Shown: positions 46,759 through 60,235, counted from the first letter of the stretch. The stretch: 64,000 nucleotides of DNA from Affinibrenneria salicis (GCF_008710095.1 NZ_VYKJ01000002.1:267188-331187), one strand, 5' to 3'. Notes: a model not told the origin generated them from the sequence alone. Translations and numbers: made by a program.

Positions 46759-49208
46759 AGTCATTAACGCCGAAACAGCAGTCCACACAGCTGAACCACC
46801 AGCTTCAGTCCGTCGCGCAAGGCGTCGATCAGGCCATTGACTGGGTTGAGCTGGCGCGCAAACAGTCCGAGCGGCTGGATATCGAGGCAGACCGGCTGAT
46901 CGTTAAACTGCGCCGCCACCGCAATAAAGCCCGGCATTTGTCGGAAACCGTGCTGCGCGACGTCGCGATTGGTTTCTTCGGCCGCGCCCAGGCGGGAAAA
47001 TCGTACCTGATCTCTGCGCTGGCCTCGGATGAGGACGGCTGCCTGGGCACCGCGTTCGGCGGACGGCAGCTGGATTATTCGAGCCAGATTAACCCCTCGA
47101 GTCAGAGCGCGGCGCTGGTCACCCGCTTTACCCGCCAGTCCGAGGTGAAAAACACCGCCTGGCCGGTGCAGCTGACGCTGCTAAGCGAAGTGGATATCGC
47201 CCGCATCCTGGCGACCGCGTTTCTGCACGATCCGCGTCAACAGGAGCGGCCGCAAACGCCCGACGAGCGCTATATCAATGAACACCTGAAAACGTTGGCC
47301 ATGCACCGTCAGTCGGAAGCGGTGGCAGGCGTGAGCAGCGACGACGTGGTCGCGCTGTGGGATGCCCTGTCGCGTCAGGATCGTCGGCGTCAGCCGCGGC
47401 TGGAGGCCGATTTCTGGCCGATGGCCGTAGAGCTGGCGCCCTGCCTGAGCATCGACGACCGGGCGAGTCTGTTCTCTATTCTGTGGGGGGAGCGCAGCGA
47501 GCTCACCGCCGCTTACCGTCATTTCGCCTGGACGCTGCAGTATCTGTCCGGCGCGCCCAGAGTGCTGGCGCCGCTCAGCGCGCTGGTCGACGACAATTCG
47601 CAGCCGACCAACGGCATTATCGACGGCACCTCGTTGGGCCGTCTGCATTCCGCCGCCGACCCGGTCATTCAGGTGCGGCCGGTGATCAACGGCCGGGCCG
47701 GCAAGATCCTTGAGCTGACGCTGGCCGAGCTGACCATGCTGTCCGTCGAACTGCTGATCCCGCTGCGATCCGCGACGCGCGAGCCGCTGTTTGAACATGT
47801 CGACCTGCTTGACTTTCCCGGTTTCGGCGGCGATTTCAATCATCCGCTGCGCTCCGACGCGACGCCGCTCGCGCCCTACGCGTTGGCTCACACGCTGCTG
47901 CACGCCAAAGCGATGTTTCTGCTTGAACGCTATACCGATAATCAGGCGATGAATCTGCTGATGGTCAGCACCGCCGCCAGCGACCGGACGGAAACCAGAG
48001 CGGTAGGCCAGGCGCTGGATTACTGGGTCCGGCAGACCCAGGGCGAAAGCGCGCAAATCCGCAGTCGCCGCAAGCCCGGTCTTATCTGGGTGCTGACCGC
48101 TCACGATCAGCGCGTAGTGCAGGGGAAAAATCATGATGAAGCGGTACAGCGCTATGTCGGCAATCCGGGCGATGCCTGGGGGTCGATGCTGGCGCTGGAT
48201 AAACGCGGCACCGCGCGCATGGCCGGCTGGCTGACGCGTGAGGTGCGACGCGAAGTGAAGCTGGAACGCATCGATGAGCAGCTAAGCGAACTGCGGCGCG
48301 AGCTGGTGGATAATTTATTGTCCAGTTGGTATCAGCCGACCAACAGCGTCGATCCGGCCAGTAAACAGCGTATCGCCCAGACGTTGATTAAAGGATTGCA
48401 GGCGCGCGCCGGCGTACACGGCGAGCTGCTGGAACGCCTGCTGCCGGCGCGCGACGATCTGCGCCGTTTGTATCTGCAGCTGGTTCAGACCAACGGCCGG
48501 CCGCGCGTCGACGTCCCTGAAAACGCGTCCGCCCTGTCCGGCGTCGAGCCGTTCGGTATCGGCATCAGCATCGATCTGTTCGACGATGCGCCGGACGTCG
48601 CTTCGGACAGCGGGGCGTCGGGGATTGCGACCGACAGCGACGGCGGTCATGAGACCGACTATGCGCGTCAGGTATATCGCTATTGGATCAACCACTTGCG
48701 CTCCCTGCCGGATAACGGGCCGCTGGTCGAACTGCTCGGCGTAGCGAAACCGGTGATTGAAATGCTGATGGAGGAGCTGATCACCGCCAGCTTCCGTCTG
48801 AATATCGGCCACGCGCTGCAGGACACGCTGGCCGCCAGCACTCACCGCGAGCGGGATGTCGATCGGCTGGTGTCGCGGGTACTCACCGTACTGGGCGATT
48901 TTGTCGCCTGGCTGGGGTTCCAGCAGATGGCCGAGGCGCTGCGGCCGGAAAGCCGCATCAATCGCGGCCAGAAGATTTTCGCCAAACCGAAAAGCCCGGC
49001 GATCAATCTGGATGCCACCAACCGGCTGACCCGGCTGGCGCCGACGCCGACCAACAACACCGCGTCTTATATCTATGACTGGCTGGTCGGCCTGAGCGAA
49101 ACCATTGTGCTGAACGCCGGCTACGCGGGCGGCAGCGAAATCAACCGCAATCAGCGTAAACAACTGGGCGCCATCCTGCAGCAGATCAAGCCGGACGATG
49201 CGGCGTAA
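46755..49208 (+). CDS. srfC: SrfC family protein (dynamin-like GTPase features)
   Basis: 817 residues. A P-loop GRAQAGKSY at 76-84 after strand VAIGFF, and a G3-type DFPGFGG at 353-359 with VDLLDF before it, define a GTPase core with a long insertion between them. The remainder is helical with no certain membrane segment. Virulence factor SrfC family; the reading as a dynamin-like GTPase is inference from these motifs. Start overlaps the srfB stop (ATGA). Last gene of the srfABC unit. Confidence 0.88.
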   Translation: MKSLTPKQQSTQLNHQLQSVAQGVDQAIDWVELARKQSERLDIEADRLIVKLRRHRNKARHLSETVLRDVAIGFFGRAQAGKSYLISALASDEDGCLGTAFGGRQLDYSSQINPSSQSAALVTRFTRQSEVKNTAWPVQLTLLSEVDIARILATAFLHDPRQQERPQTPDERYINEHLKTLAMHRQSEAVAGVSSDDVVALWDALSRQDRRRQPRLEADFWPMAVELAPCLSIDDRASLFSILWGERSELTAAYRHFAWTLQYLSGAPRVLAPLSALVDDNSQPTNGIIDGTSLGRLHSAADPVIQVRPVINGRAGKILELTLAELTMLSVELLIPLRSATREPLFEHVDLLDFPGFGGDFNHPLRSDATPLAPYALAHTLLHAKAMFLLERYTDNQAMNLLMVSTAASDRTETRAVGQALDYWVRQTQGESAQIRSRRKPGLIWVLTAHDQRVVQGKNHDEAVQRYVGNPGDAWGSMLALDKRGTARMAGWLTREVRREVKLERIDEQLSELRRELVDNLLSSWYQPTNSVDPASKQRIAQTLIKGLQARAGVHGELLERLLPARDDLRRLYLQLVQTNGRPRVDVPENASALSGVEPFGIGISIDLFDDAPDVASDSGASGIATDSDGGHETDYARQVYRYWINHLRSLPDNGPLVELLGVAKPVIEMLMEELITASFRLNIGHALQDTLAASTHRERDVDRLVSRVLTVLGDFVAWLGFQQMAEALRPESRINRGQKIFAKPKSPAINLDATNRLTRLAPTPTNNTASYIYDWLVGLSETIVLNAGYAGGSEINRNQRKQLGAILQQIKPDDAA

Positions 49209-49366
49209 ACATGCGTTGGTTATTCCGCGCGGCGTTTTTTCGGCGCCGCGCGGTGGCGCTGATCTGACTGGCGCGCCGGTCGGTACGCCGTGGCGTGCGA
49301 CATTTTTTATGGCAAACGCACAGAATATTGATACACTCTTGCGGCGGAAAAAATCGGGAAAGACCA

Positions 49367-49882
49367 ATGCGGACTTTTTTTCTGGACAGTATCGCGACCC
49401 CAATAGGCGAATTAATGCTGGTGGCCGATGAAGATAATGCGCTGCGTGCGGTAGAGTGGCGCGATCATCAGGAACGTCTGCAGCGTTCGCTGGCTATCAG
49501 TTACAGAGAAGATCCCCATTTGTTAAAAGAAAAATATAATCCCGGCGGACTGTCCGACCGGCTGCAGCGTTATTTCGCCGGTGAACTGACTATTATCGAT
49601 ACCCTGCCGGTCGCCGCCTGCGGCACCGAATTTCAACGGCGGGTCTGGCAGGCGTTGCGCCATATTCCCTGCGGCGCGATCGCCACTTATGGCGAACTGG
49701 CGCAGAAACTGGGCCGCCCGGGCGCGGCGCGCGCCGTCGGTATGGCCAATGGCGCCAACCCGGTCAGCATCGTGGTGCCCTGCCATCGGGTGATAGGCAG
49801 CAATGGCACATTAACCGGTTACGCGGGCGGCCTGCCGCGCAAACAGTGGTTATTAACGCACGAAGGCTATTATAGCCCATAG
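49367..49882 (+). CDS. ogt: Methylated-DNA--protein-cysteine methyltransferase Ogt
   Basis: 171 residues from ATG 49367, the length of E. coli Ogt; an upstream in-frame ATG at 49295 would add an unrelated 24-residue leader. The acceptor motif PCHRV places the suicidal cysteine at C139, preceded by the Asn hinge and helix-turn-helix ([20 protein letters not shown]). It transfers methyl or larger alkyl groups from O6-alkylguanine and O4-alkylthymine to itself. Next to fnr, as in E. coli. Confidence 0.95.
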   Translation: MRTFFLDSIATPIGELMLVADEDNALRAVEWRDHQERLQRSLAISYREDPHLLKEKYNPGGLSDRLQRYFAGELTIIDTLPVAACGTEFQRRVWQALRHIPCGAIATYGELAQKLGRPGAARAVGMANGANPVSIVVPCHRVIGSNGTLTGYAGGLPRKQWLLTHEGYYSP

Positions 49883-50092
49883 CTTATAGCCCGAAATAAG
49901 ACCGCCGACTGAAATGACGACGGGCTATTTCGTCTGGTCAAATGTCTTCCACAGTAATATAGATATTCCGCGTCAATACAGAGAGTTCCCGCGCTGATTA
50001 ATCGTCAGCACGCCGGATTTATCACGACGGTCAATTTATTGCTCTGTTCCAATGATGAGCAGACTTATCAGCGGCGGCAAAAGCTGGTAAAA

Positions 50093-50106
50093 TTGACCAA
50101 TATCAA
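50093..50106 (+). promoter_or_regulatory. FNR box in front of fnr
   Basis: TTGAC-CAAT-ATCAA matches 9 of 10 bases of the FNR consensus TTGAT-N4-ATCAA and ends 20 bp before the fnr ATG. The position fits negative autoregulation, as known for E. coli fnr. Confidence 0.8.
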
Positions 50107-50126
50107 TTATCGCCTGAGCAAAGCCT

Positions 50127-50879
50127 ATGATCCCGGAAAAGCGAATTATCCGACGAATCCAGTCTGGCGGTTGTGCAATCCACTGTCAGGATTGCAGTAT
50201 CAGTCAACTGTGCATTCCTTTTACCTTAAATGAGCATGAGCTGGATCAGCTTGATAATATCATTGAAAGGAAAAAGCCAATTCAGAAGGGCCAGGCGCTG
50301 TTCAAAGCCGGAGATGAACTCAAGTCGCTGTACGCGATCCGTTCCGGCACGATTAAGAGCTACACCATTACCGAACAGGGCGATGAGCAAATCACCGGCT
50401 TTCATCTGGCCGGCGACCTGGTCGGCTTCGACGCCATCGGCAATGCGCAGCACCCCAGCTTCGCCCAGGCGCTGGAAACCTCAATGGTGTGCGAAATCCC
50501 TTTTGAAACGCTGGACGATCTGTCCGGCAAGATGCCCAATCTGCGTCAGCAAATGATGCGGCTGATGAGCGGCGAAATCCGCGGCGATCAGGACATGATC
50601 CTGCTGCTATCGAAGAAAAACGCCGAAGAGCGGCTGGCCGCCTTTATTTACAACCTGTCGCGGCGCTTCGCTCAGCGCGGTTTTTCTCCGCGCGAATTCC
50701 GCCTGACCATGACGCGCGGCGATATCGGCAACTATCTGGGTCTGACGGTGGAAACCATCAGCCGTTTGCTCGGTCGCTTTCAGAAGAGCGGCACGCTGGC
50801 GGTTAAAGGCAAATACATCACCATTGAGAATACCGACGCCCTTTCCGAACTGGCGGGTACGCCGCGCAACAAGCTGTAA
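50127..50879 (+). CDS. fnr: Fumarate/nitrate reduction regulator FNR
   Basis: 250 residues, same length and numbering as E. coli FNR. The oxygen-sensing [4Fe-4S] ligands C20, C23, C29 and C122 are all present, plus C16. The cyclic-nucleotide-like sensor domain (about 35-150) leads to a dimer helix and an HTH with [20 protein letters not shown], whose E-x-x-S-R reads the TTGAT half-site. Global anaerobic regulator. Lies between ogt and uspE as in E. coli; its promoter carries an FNR box. Confidence 0.97.
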   Translation: MIPEKRIIRRIQSGGCAIHCQDCSISQLCIPFTLNEHELDQLDNIIERKKPIQKGQALFKAGDELKSLYAIRSGTIKSYTITEQGDEQITGFHLAGDLVGFDAIGNAQHPSFAQALETSMVCEIPFETLDDLSGKMPNLRQQMMRLMSGEIRGDQDMILLLSKKNAEERLAAFIYNLSRRFAQRGFSPREFRLTMTRGDIGNYLGLTVETISRLLGRFQKSGTLAVKGKYITIENTDALSELAGTPRNKL

Positions 50880-51004
50880 CCTTTTGCCGGGTCAATGAAT
50901 TTCCCTTTTTATTGATCCGGTTCACATCATCCATTGTTCTAACCGGCTTCCCTGGGGTACTCTTAATTTACAGACAGTCAGACTGACAGCTGTTCGGAGG
51001 TCCT

Positions 51005-51958
51005 ATGGCAGAATATCGGAATTTACTGGTAGCGATTGATCCCAATCAGGATGACCAGCCGGCGCTGCGGCGGGCCGTGTATCTGGTGCAGCGGCTGGGC
51101 GGCCGTATTAAAGCGTTTTTGCCCATCTACGATTTCTCTTATGAAATGACCACCCTGCTCGCTCCCGATGAACGCATGGAAATGCGTAAGGGCGTTATTG
51201 AACAGAGAACCGAGTGGATCGCACAACAATGCCGCTATTATCTTGAAGCTGGCGTACAGATCGACATTAAGGTCGTCTGGCACAGCAAACCCTTCGAGGC
51301 CATTATCAATGAGGTGATCAGCGGCCAGCATGATTTACTGCTGAAAATGGCGCATCAGCACGACCGGCTGGAAGCGGTGATTTTCACCCCGACCGACTGG
51401 CATCTGCTGCGTAAATGCCCCTGCCCGGTGTGGATGGTTAAAGACCAGCCGTGGCCGGAAAACGGACGCGCGCTGGTGGCGGTCAACCTGGCCAGCGAAG
51501 ATCCCTGTCACGACCCGCTCAACATCAAACTGGTGACTGAAACGCTGGCGCTGGCCAGACAGGTTAACCAGACCGAGGTGCATCTGGTCGGCGCCTATCC
51601 GGTCACGCCGGTCAATATCGCCATCGAACTGCCCGACTTCGACCCCGGCGTCTATAACGACGCGATTCGTGGTCAGCATCTGATCGCCATGAAGTCGCTC
51701 CGGCAGAAGTTCGGCCTGGATGAACAGCTTACCCACGTGGAAAAAGGTTTGCCCGAAGAGGTTATTCCTGACCTGGCCGAGCATCTGCAGGCCGGGATTG
51801 TGGTGCTCGGCTCGCTGGGCCGCACCGGGCTTTCCGCGGCGTTTATCGGCAATACCGTCGAGCATGTCATCGACCATCTTAAGTGTGATCTGCTGGCGAT
51901 CAAACCGGATGATTTCGTCTGCCCGCTTTCGCCGGACGAAGAAGAAAGCGCGAGCTGA
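51005..51958 (+). CDS. uspE: Universal stress protein UspE
   Basis: 317 residues with two tandem Usp domains (1-150 and 155-315). The second ends in [20 protein letters not shown], the ATP-binding-type G-x2-G-x9-G(S/T) region. Family role in E. coli: stress resistance, motility and aggregation. A CGGAGG ribosome-binding site lies just before the ATG. A weak FNR-like TTGATCCGGTTCAC precedes the gene at about 50920. Confidence 0.95.
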   Translation: MAEYRNLLVAIDPNQDDQPALRRAVYLVQRLGGRIKAFLPIYDFSYEMTTLLAPDERMEMRKGVIEQRTEWIAQQCRYYLEAGVQIDIKVVWHSKPFEAIINEVISGQHDLLLKMAHQHDRLEAVIFTPTDWHLLRKCPCPVWMVKDQPWPENGRALVAVNLASEDPCHDPLNIKLVTETLALARQVNQTEVHLVGAYPVTPVNIAIELPDFDPGVYNDAIRGQHLIAMKSLRQKFGLDEQLTHVEKGLPEEVIPDLAEHLQAGIVVLGSLGRTGLSAAFIGNTVEHVIDHLKCDLLAIKPDDFVCPLSPDEEESAS

Positions 51959-51982
51959 GAATCCGATCTGCGCGGTGACGCA

Positions 51983-52014
51983 TAAAAAAAACCGCCGGAC
52001 AAGCTGTCCGGCGG
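51983..52014 (-). terminator. Strong rho-independent terminator of pntAB
   Basis: On the minus strand CCGCCGGACA / TGTCCGGCGG form a perfect 10-bp stem with a 3-base loop, followed by a nine-base T-run (complement of 51983-51991), about 40 bp beyond the pntB stop. It also sits between the convergent uspE and pntB and may serve both. Confidence 0.92.
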
Positions 52015-52051
52015 CTACATCACAACAAGCAACTTTTATCTTTTATAGTGA

Positions 52052-53440
52052 TTACAGCGCTTTCAGAATCGCTTCCACGCTCTCTTTCGCATCACCAAAC
52101 AGCATTTGCGTGTTCTCTTTAAAGAACAGCGGATTTTGTACTCCCGCATAGCCCGTATTCATCGAACGCTTGAAGACGATCACGTTCTGCGCTTTCCATA
52201 CTTCCAGCACCGGCATGCCGGCGATCGGACTGTTAGGATCTTCCTGCGCCGCCGGGTTTACCGTATCGTTCGCGCCGATGACCAGCACCGTATCCGTATT
52301 GGCGAAATCATCGTTGATTTCATCCATTTCCAGCACCACGTCGTAAGGCACTTTCGCTTCGGCCAGCAGAACGTTCATGTGGCCCGGCAAACGTCCGGCT
52401 ACCGGATGGATGCCAAAACGGACATTAACGCCGCGCGCGCGCAGCTTCGCGGTAATATCATGCACCGGATATTGCGCCTGCGCCACCGCCATACCGTATC
52501 CCGGCGTGATGATGACCGAACTGGAGTTTTTCAGCAGCTCCGCCACTTCCTCCGCGGAGGTTTCACGGTATTCGCCCATCTCTTCGGCATTGCCGGTGGA
52601 AGAGCCATCGGTGCCGAAGCCGCCGGCAATTACGCTGATAAACGACCGGTTCATCGCCTTACACATGATGTAAGACAGAATGGCGCCGGACGAACCGACC
52701 AGCGCGCCGGTCACGATCAGCAGGTCATTGCTTAACATGAAGCCCGCAGCGGCGGCGGCCCAGCCGGAGTAGGAGTTCAGCATGGAGACCACCACCGGCA
52801 TGTCGGCGCCGCCGATAGACGCTACCAGATGCCAGCCGAACACCAGCGCGATCAGCGTGGCGACCAGCAGGGCAAAGACCTGCAGCCCGACGCTGTCGGT
52901 GCCGACAAACAGCAGCAGCAGCAGGAATGAGACGACCAGCGCCGCCAGATTCAGCTTATGCCGATGCGGCAGCATCAGCGGTTTGGAGGAGATCAGCCCG
53001 CGCAGCTTGCCGAACGCGACGATTGAGCCGGTGAAGGTGACCGCCCCGATGAAGATCCCGAGGAATACTTCGGTCAGGTGAATATTAACCATCACCGGAT
53101 CGGTGATTTCACCGTGGTCGATAAAACTGTTGAAACCGACCAGCACCGCGGCCAGACCGACGAAGCTATGCAGGATCGCCACCAGTTCCGGCATCTCCGT
53201 CATTTCGACCTTGCGCGCCAGGTAGACCCCGATCGCGCCGCCCAGCACCATCGCAACGATGATCCAGCCCACGTTGCCGGCGTGCGGTCCGAAGATCGTG
53301 GCAATCAGGGCGATCGCCATCCCGACGACGCCGAAAATGTTCCCCTGGCGCGAAGTCTCATGCTTCGATAACCCGGCCAGGCTGAAAATAAACAGAATGG
53401 CGGCAACAATGTATGCAGCTGTAACTAATCCTTCAGACAT
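52052..53440 (-). CDS. pntB: NAD(P) transhydrogenase subunit beta
   Basis: 462 residues, as in E. coli PntB. About nine membrane helices (domain II) are followed by the NADP(H)-binding domain III with [14 protein letters not shown] and the [12 protein letters not shown] region. Together with PntA it couples inward proton flow to NADP+ reduction by NADH. It starts 10 bp after the pntA stop. Confidence 0.97.
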   Translation of the reverse strand: MSEGLVTAAYIVAAILFIFSLAGLSKHETSRQGNIFGVVGMAIALIATIFGPHAGNVGWIIVAMVLGGAIGVYLARKVEMTEMPELVAILHSFVGLAAVLVGFNSFIDHGEITDPVMVNIHLTEVFLGIFIGAVTFTGSIVAFGKLRGLISSKPLMLPHRHKLNLAALVVSFLLLLLFVGTDSVGLQVFALLVATLIALVFGWHLVASIGGADMPVVVSMLNSYSGWAAAAAGFMLSNDLLIVTGALVGSSGAILSYIMCKAMNRSFISVIAGGFGTDGSSTGNAEEMGEYRETSAEEVAELLKNSSSVIITPGYGMAVAQAQYPVHDITAKLRARGVNVRFGIHPVAGRLPGHMNVLLAEAKVPYDVVLEMDEINDDFANTDTVLVIGANDTVNPAAQEDPNSPIAGMPVLEVWKAQNVIVFKRSMNTGYAGVQNPLFFKENTQMLFGDAKESVEAILKAL

Positions 53441-53450
53441 GTGTTACCCC

Positions 53451-55646
<2,196 letters not shown>

Positions 55647-56597
55647 ATGAAGCTGAAGAATACCGTTATTGCCACCGCTCTGCTTTCGGCCGCCGCGTTC
55701 AACGCGCAGGCCGCTCAGGAGTTGACGCCTGAACAGGCCGCGGCCCTGAAACCCTTTGAAAGAATCACGTTTAGCGGGCGCTATGACGCCATCCATGAAG
55801 CCGTCAGCGCGGCTTCGCGTCAGGCGGATAAAAAAGGGGCTGATGCATTCTACATACAGGGCGTCAGCGAAGGTAATAATAACGCCGTCGCGCGCGTTAC
55901 CGTCGATCTCTATCACCGCGATGCGCCGGCCGTGAATAAAAACGAGAGCTATCGCACCGTTCTCGGCTTGCAGGAACTGCCGAAGGACAAAGCTTATCGC
56001 CTTGAGCCGTTCGATACCGTCACGGTCAAAGGCTATTTTAATACGCAGCTCGATGTCGCGCAGGCCATCGCCAAAGAGGCCCACAAGAAAGACGCGGCCA
56101 GCTTCTTTATTGTTCGTCAGGTCGATGTTAATTCGCGGGGCGGCAACCAGATTATCACCGCCTACATCTATAAAGCGGATGCGCCGGAACGTCAGCTACA
56201 GCGCGATAACGCTATTCCGGCCGATTCCGAGGCGGGGCGGGCCGCTCTGGCCGCCGGCGGCGCGGCGGCGACTCAGGTGGAAATTCCCGGCGTTGCCGAC
56301 TCCGACAGCCCCAGCCGTAAAGTCGGCAACTTCTTTGAAACCCAGACGGCTCGCGGCGGACGTTACACCGTAACTCTTTCCGACGGCACGCAGATTCAGG
56401 AACTGAATAAGGCCACGGCGGCTAAAATGGTTCCCTTCGATTCAATCACCTTCCGCGGCAACTTTAGCAGCATCCCGGATATATCCAGGGCGGTGGCCAA
56501 ACGCGCAGCGGAGCGCGGCGCGAAGTATTACCAGATAACTCAGCAGTGGGAAAACAAAGGCACCAATATGACCATCAGCGCCAACCTGTATAAATAA
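55647..56597 (+). CDS. ydgH: Periplasmic DUF1471 (YdgH) protein
   Basis: 316 residues from ATG 55647, which follows AAGGA and starts a clear signal peptide (MKLKNTVIATALLSAAAFNA, cleavage near AQA). An upstream ATG at 55611 would put a useless extension before the signal. The mature protein is three YdgH/BhsA/McbA (DUF1471) domains: each has the KPFERITFSGRYDAI / EPFDTVTVKGYFNT / VPFDSITFRGNFSS opening and a tail with Y-(Q/H)-I or F-(I/Y)-V plus DLYK-like end. Family proteins are small stress-related periplasmic folds; YdgH itself has been linked to envelope and secretion phenotypes. Confidence 0.93.
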   Translation: MKLKNTVIATALLSAAAFNAQAAQELTPEQAAALKPFERITFSGRYDAIHEAVSAASRQADKKGADAFYIQGVSEGNNNAVARVTVDLYHRDAPAVNKNESYRTVLGLQELPKDKAYRLEPFDTVTVKGYFNTQLDVAQAIAKEAHKKDAASFFIVRQVDVNSRGGNQIITAYIYKADAPERQLQRDNAIPADSEAGRAALAAGGAAATQVEIPGVADSDSPSRKVGNFFETQTARGGRYTVTLSDGTQIQELNKATAAKMVPFDSITFRGNFSSIPDISRAVAKRAAERGAKYYQITQQWENKGTNMTISANLYK

Positions 56598-56638
56598 GGG
56601 CGCGGACATACAAGCAAAAACCCGCCGAAGACTAACAC

Positions 56639-56666
56639 CGTTCACTTAAGATGTTTTGAGTGAACG
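56639..56666. terminator. Hairpin at the end of the IS4-family remnant
   Basis: CGTTCACT and AGTGAACG make an 8-bp stem, nested inside a second complementary pair, AAAAACCC at 56616 and GGGTTTTT at 56674. It covers the transposase stop codon, so it probably marks the element end and may also end ydgH transcription. Confidence 0.5.
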
Positions 56667-57125
56667 GGATACTGGGTTTTTGAGATACGAACGGTCCTTT
56701 TTTTGGGCCGTTTTCTCTTTTCCGGCAGGATGAACTATTTCACCGTCTCCTGCATCTTTCTCAGTTTCGTCGGGATCGTCCCCGGTTCGCCCAGCGAACA
56801 CCAGATTAACTCATCCTGTATCAGCCTTACGGCTTATTCTAAGGGGCGCGCGCCTGGTTTCCCGCGCTATCTGGCTTATTTCCATTCTTATCAGGTTATA
56901 TGCCGTCAGCAGGCCCCAGATTGCCTGGTAAATACCGCTCACTTTCTGGCTGCGCAGCAACGTCGCTATGCTCCGCTGGAACTGTTTCAGCGGAGCGTAG
57001 CCATTTTCTATGTTGGTGCAATCAAGAACCTGAGAAACCCATTCGAAAGGAATGGCGCGCTGAAAACAGGAAAGCGGAGCGGGTTCAGCCCAGGTCTGGG
57101 TATCGTCAAGCCAGGCAGAAAGCAT
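56642..57125 (-). pseudogene. IS4-family transposase remnant (C-terminal part)
   Basis: Minus-strand reading gives SGIYQAIWGLLTAYNLIRME and ISQIARETRRAPLRIS, then a frameshift near 56840, then IQDELIWCSLGEPGTIPTKL, a TAG in place of a likely CAG, and FILPEKRKRPKKRTVRISKT to TGA at 56642. This is the C-terminus of IS4-type transposases. The upstream part from about 56960 has lost family resemblance and contains a 14-bp inverted repeat. Dead element fragment between ydgH and kdsA. Confidence 0.85.
56965..57001. repeat. 14-bp inverted repeat inside the IS4 remnant
   Basis: GCTATGCTCCGCTG (56965-56978) and CAGCGGAGCGTAGC (56988-57001) pair with a single G-T wobble around a 9-base loop. It interrupts the IS4 homology, so it may be a rearrangement junction. 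Confidence 0.6.
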
Positions 57126-57155
57126 AAAAAAGCCCCATCAGTGCATTGATGAGGC
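57126..57155 (-). terminator. Rho-independent terminator downstream of kdsA
   Basis: Minus-strand GCCTCATCA / TGATGGGGC stem (one wobble) with a short loop and a T6 run (complement of 57126-57131). It lies about 100 bp after the kdsA stop and would end the hemA-to-kdsA transcript. Confidence 0.8.
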
Positions 57156-57256
57156 TATTGTCGTCCGCCCACCGGATGGTTCAACCGATCATGTTGCTTA
57201 ACCGATCGGTGTTAGCCGAATGACGGCGTTTTCATGGCCGTACGGCGGGCGACGGA

Positions 57257-58120
<864 letters not shown>

Positions 58121-58163
58121 TTATGTAAGATAAGTCGAATCGGATAAATACATCAGATGCAGA

Positions 58164-58973
58164 TTAATGCAGCACAATGTGCTTCTGCTCAATCGAGTGA
58201 ATCTGCACTTTAATCATTTCACTCACCGGGTCTTCCGGGCACTGCTCTACAAAATAGTTCAGATCGGAAAGCGCGATATGATCGCAGTCCAGCTGCGCGT
58301 ATATCAGACCGCGATCGCGAATTTCGTAGGGATCGTCCGGATCGAACTGCAGCACCACTTCGCTTGCCTGCAGCGCCAGCTCCATTTGTTTTTCTTCCAT
58401 CAGCGCGACCTTCAGCGTATCGAGCATTTTACGCACGATCAGGCTGTTTTCCGCCTCATCCAGATCTTCATCCATCAGCTGTACCGACGGCCCGATATTG
58501 CCTTTCAGCCAGACCTCCAGCACGTGTTCGCTCAGCGTGTCGCCGTTCAGCGGATTGACCAGCCACATCTCTTCATCCAGCCAGTCGGCGCGCAGGATCA
58601 ACTGGGTGGGGAAAATCACCGGCATTATCGGTAAGCCCAACTGATGTGCGATATGCAAAAAAATCACGCCCAGCGATACCGGCATCCCCTGTCGGGATTC
58701 CAGTACCCGGTCCAGCCACAGTACGTCAGACAGACGATATACTCCGCTGGCGCCGCCGAACCCCCATGTGTTAAAGAAGAGGTCGATAAGCTTTTCAAGC
58801 TGCTGATCCTGTTCCAGATCTTCGGGTATTGCCGCGCGAGCCTCATCAGCCAGATGTTGCAAACGCTGCCGCACATCCTGAGCAGGGAAATCATGGCGAA
58901 TCGCCTCTGACACCAGAATAATCCCTTCACTCAGCGGTGAGCTGTTGAACTCAAAATCAGCAATAGAACTCAT
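58164..58973 (-). CDS. sirB1: SirB1/YchA transglutaminase-like TPR protein
   Basis: 269 residues. The transglutaminase-like part (LGVIFLHIAHQLGLPIMPVIFPTQLILR, in adjacent blocks) is followed by a C-terminal TPR-like segment (ALQASEVVLQFDPDDPYEIRDR). Homologous to E. coli YchA/SirB1, conserved between sirB2 and kdsA; function unknown. It begins 2 bp downstream of the sirB2 stop. Confidence 0.92.
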   Translation of the reverse strand: MSSIADFEFNSSPLSEGIILVSEAIRHDFPAQDVRQRLQHLADEARAAIPEDLEQDQQLEKLIDLFFNTWGFGGASGVYRLSDVLWLDRVLESRQGMPVSLGVIFLHIAHQLGLPIMPVIFPTQLILRADWLDEEMWLVNPLNGDTLSEHVLEVWLKGNIGPSVQLMDEDLDEAENSLIVRKMLDTLKVALMEEKQMELALQASEVVLQFDPDDPYEIRDRGLIYAQLDCDHIALSDLNYFVEQCPEDPVSEMIKVQIHSIEQKHIVLH

Positions 58974-58975
58974 AA

Positions 58976-59368
58976 CTATCCCATCAGCAATGGTAATTTA
59001 GTGTGCGTCAGCTGAAAAATCAGATAAATACACACCAGTGCAAAGATAAATGCCAGCCAGCGAATTTTGTGACTTCGGGTACGTTTCCCCAGAGCAATAT
59101 GTCCCAGCAGGATATAAATAATAACGCCAAACAGTTTTTCAGTCAGCCAGCTTTGCTCTTCGGCGAACGGATAAAAATGGGTAATCAGTATCAACGCCAC
59201 GCCGCTGGCCAATAACAGCGTATCGATAATATGCGGCGCAATCCTTACCCAGCGGCGCTGCAGCAGCGTCGGATTGCTGTACAGCCAGAAAAAACGCAGT
59301 ACAAACAGGCCAATACTGGTCCATACGCTGGCAATGTGCAGGTAACTGACGCTCTGATAAATGTCCAT
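58976..59368 (-). CDS. sirB2: SirB2 family inner-membrane protein
   Basis: 130 residues with four hydrophobic helices (around 10-27, 44-64, 77-93 and 104-122), the SirB/YchQ family. Role unknown; originally linked to regulation of invasion genes in Salmonella. Sits 18 bp after prmC and 2 bp before sirB1 in the conserved hemA-prfA-prmC-sirB2-sirB1-kdsA order. Confidence 0.92.
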   Translation of the reverse strand: MDIYQSVSYLHIASVWTSIGLFVLRFFWLYSNPTLLQRRWVRIAPHIIDTLLLASGVALILITHFYPFAEEQSWLTEKLFGVIIYILLGHIALGKRTRSHKIRWLAFIFALVCIYLIFQLTHTKLPLLMG

Positions 59369-59386
59369 CTGCCCTATCCTCTGTAT

Positions 59387-60235
59387 TTATTGATTGTCCG
59401 GCGATGCGGGCCAGCGCCCCAGCGTCAGACGATCGTTGCCGCCGTAATCTTTATGCGTGACGACCCCGGTAAACCCCCCGGCCTGCAGCAGCGCGCGCAC
59501 CGCCTCGGCCTGCCGCCAGCCATGCTCCAGCAGCAGCCAGCCGCCGGGCAACAAATATTGCGGCGCCTCGCGGGCGATCACGCGCAGGTCTGCCAGACCG
59601 TTTTCCGCCGCGATCAGCGCGCTGGCCGGTTCGAAACGGACATCGCCCTGCGCGAGGTGAATATCCTCTGCATCGATATAGGGTGGGTTACTGACGATCA
59701 GGGCGAAACGCTGCCCGGTCAGCGGGGAAAACCAGTCGCCGGGCAGAAATTTAACGTTGCGCAGACCAAGCCGGCCGGCGTTTTTCTGGGCCAGCGCCAC
59801 CGCCGTCGGCTGCAGATCGACGCCGGTCACCTGGCAGTCCGGCCGCTCGCTGGCCAGCGCCAGCGCGATGGCGCCGGTGCCGGTGCCGAGGTCCAGTAGC
59901 CGGCAGGCCTGTGCCGGCAGATGGCGCAGCGCCTGTTCGACCAGGCACTCCGTATCCGGCCGGGGGATCAGCGTAGCGGGCGAAACGGCCAGCGGCAGCG
60001 ACCAGAATTCGCGTTCGCCGGTCAGATACGCGATCGGCTCGCCGGCGACGCGCCGCGCCAACAGGCTATCGAGCCGCCGGCGCTGTTCGTCGGTTAAGCG
60101 CGTTTCGCCAAACGCCAGAATAAAAGTCCGGCCTTTGCCGGCGACAAAACCCAGCAGAATTTCGGCGTCCCGCTTCGGGCTGTCGCCGCCGGCCAGCGCC
60201 GCCGCGGCATGAGACAACCAGGCGCGATAATCCAT
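59387..60235 (-). CDS. prmC: Peptide chain release factor N5-glutamine methyltransferase
   Basis: 282 residues. SAM motif I DLGTGTGAIA at 115-124 and the glutamine-binding NPPY at 183-186 are intact. It methylates the GGQ glutamine of RF1 and RF2. Its ATG overlaps the prfA stop, tying it to its substrate gene by one base (60235). Confidence 0.96.
   Translation of the reverse strand: MDYRAWLSHAAAALAGGDSPKRDAEILLGFVAGKGRTFILAFGETRLTDEQRRRLDSLLARRVAGEPIAYLTGEREFWSLPLAVSPATLIPRPDTECLVEQALRHLPAQACRLLDLGTGTGAIALALASERPDCQVTGVDLQPTAVALAQKNAGRLGLRNVKFLPGDWFSPLTGQRFALIVSNPPYIDAEDIHLAQGDVRFEPASALIAAENGLADLRVIAREAPQYLLPGGWLLLEHGWRQAEAVRALLQAGGFTGVVTHKDYGGNDRLTLGRWPASPDNQ

Noticed and set aside
56703..57149. 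148-codon plus-strand frame between ydgH and kdsA
   Set aside because: It is antisense to the IS4-family transposase remnant, which has clear homology on the minus strand.
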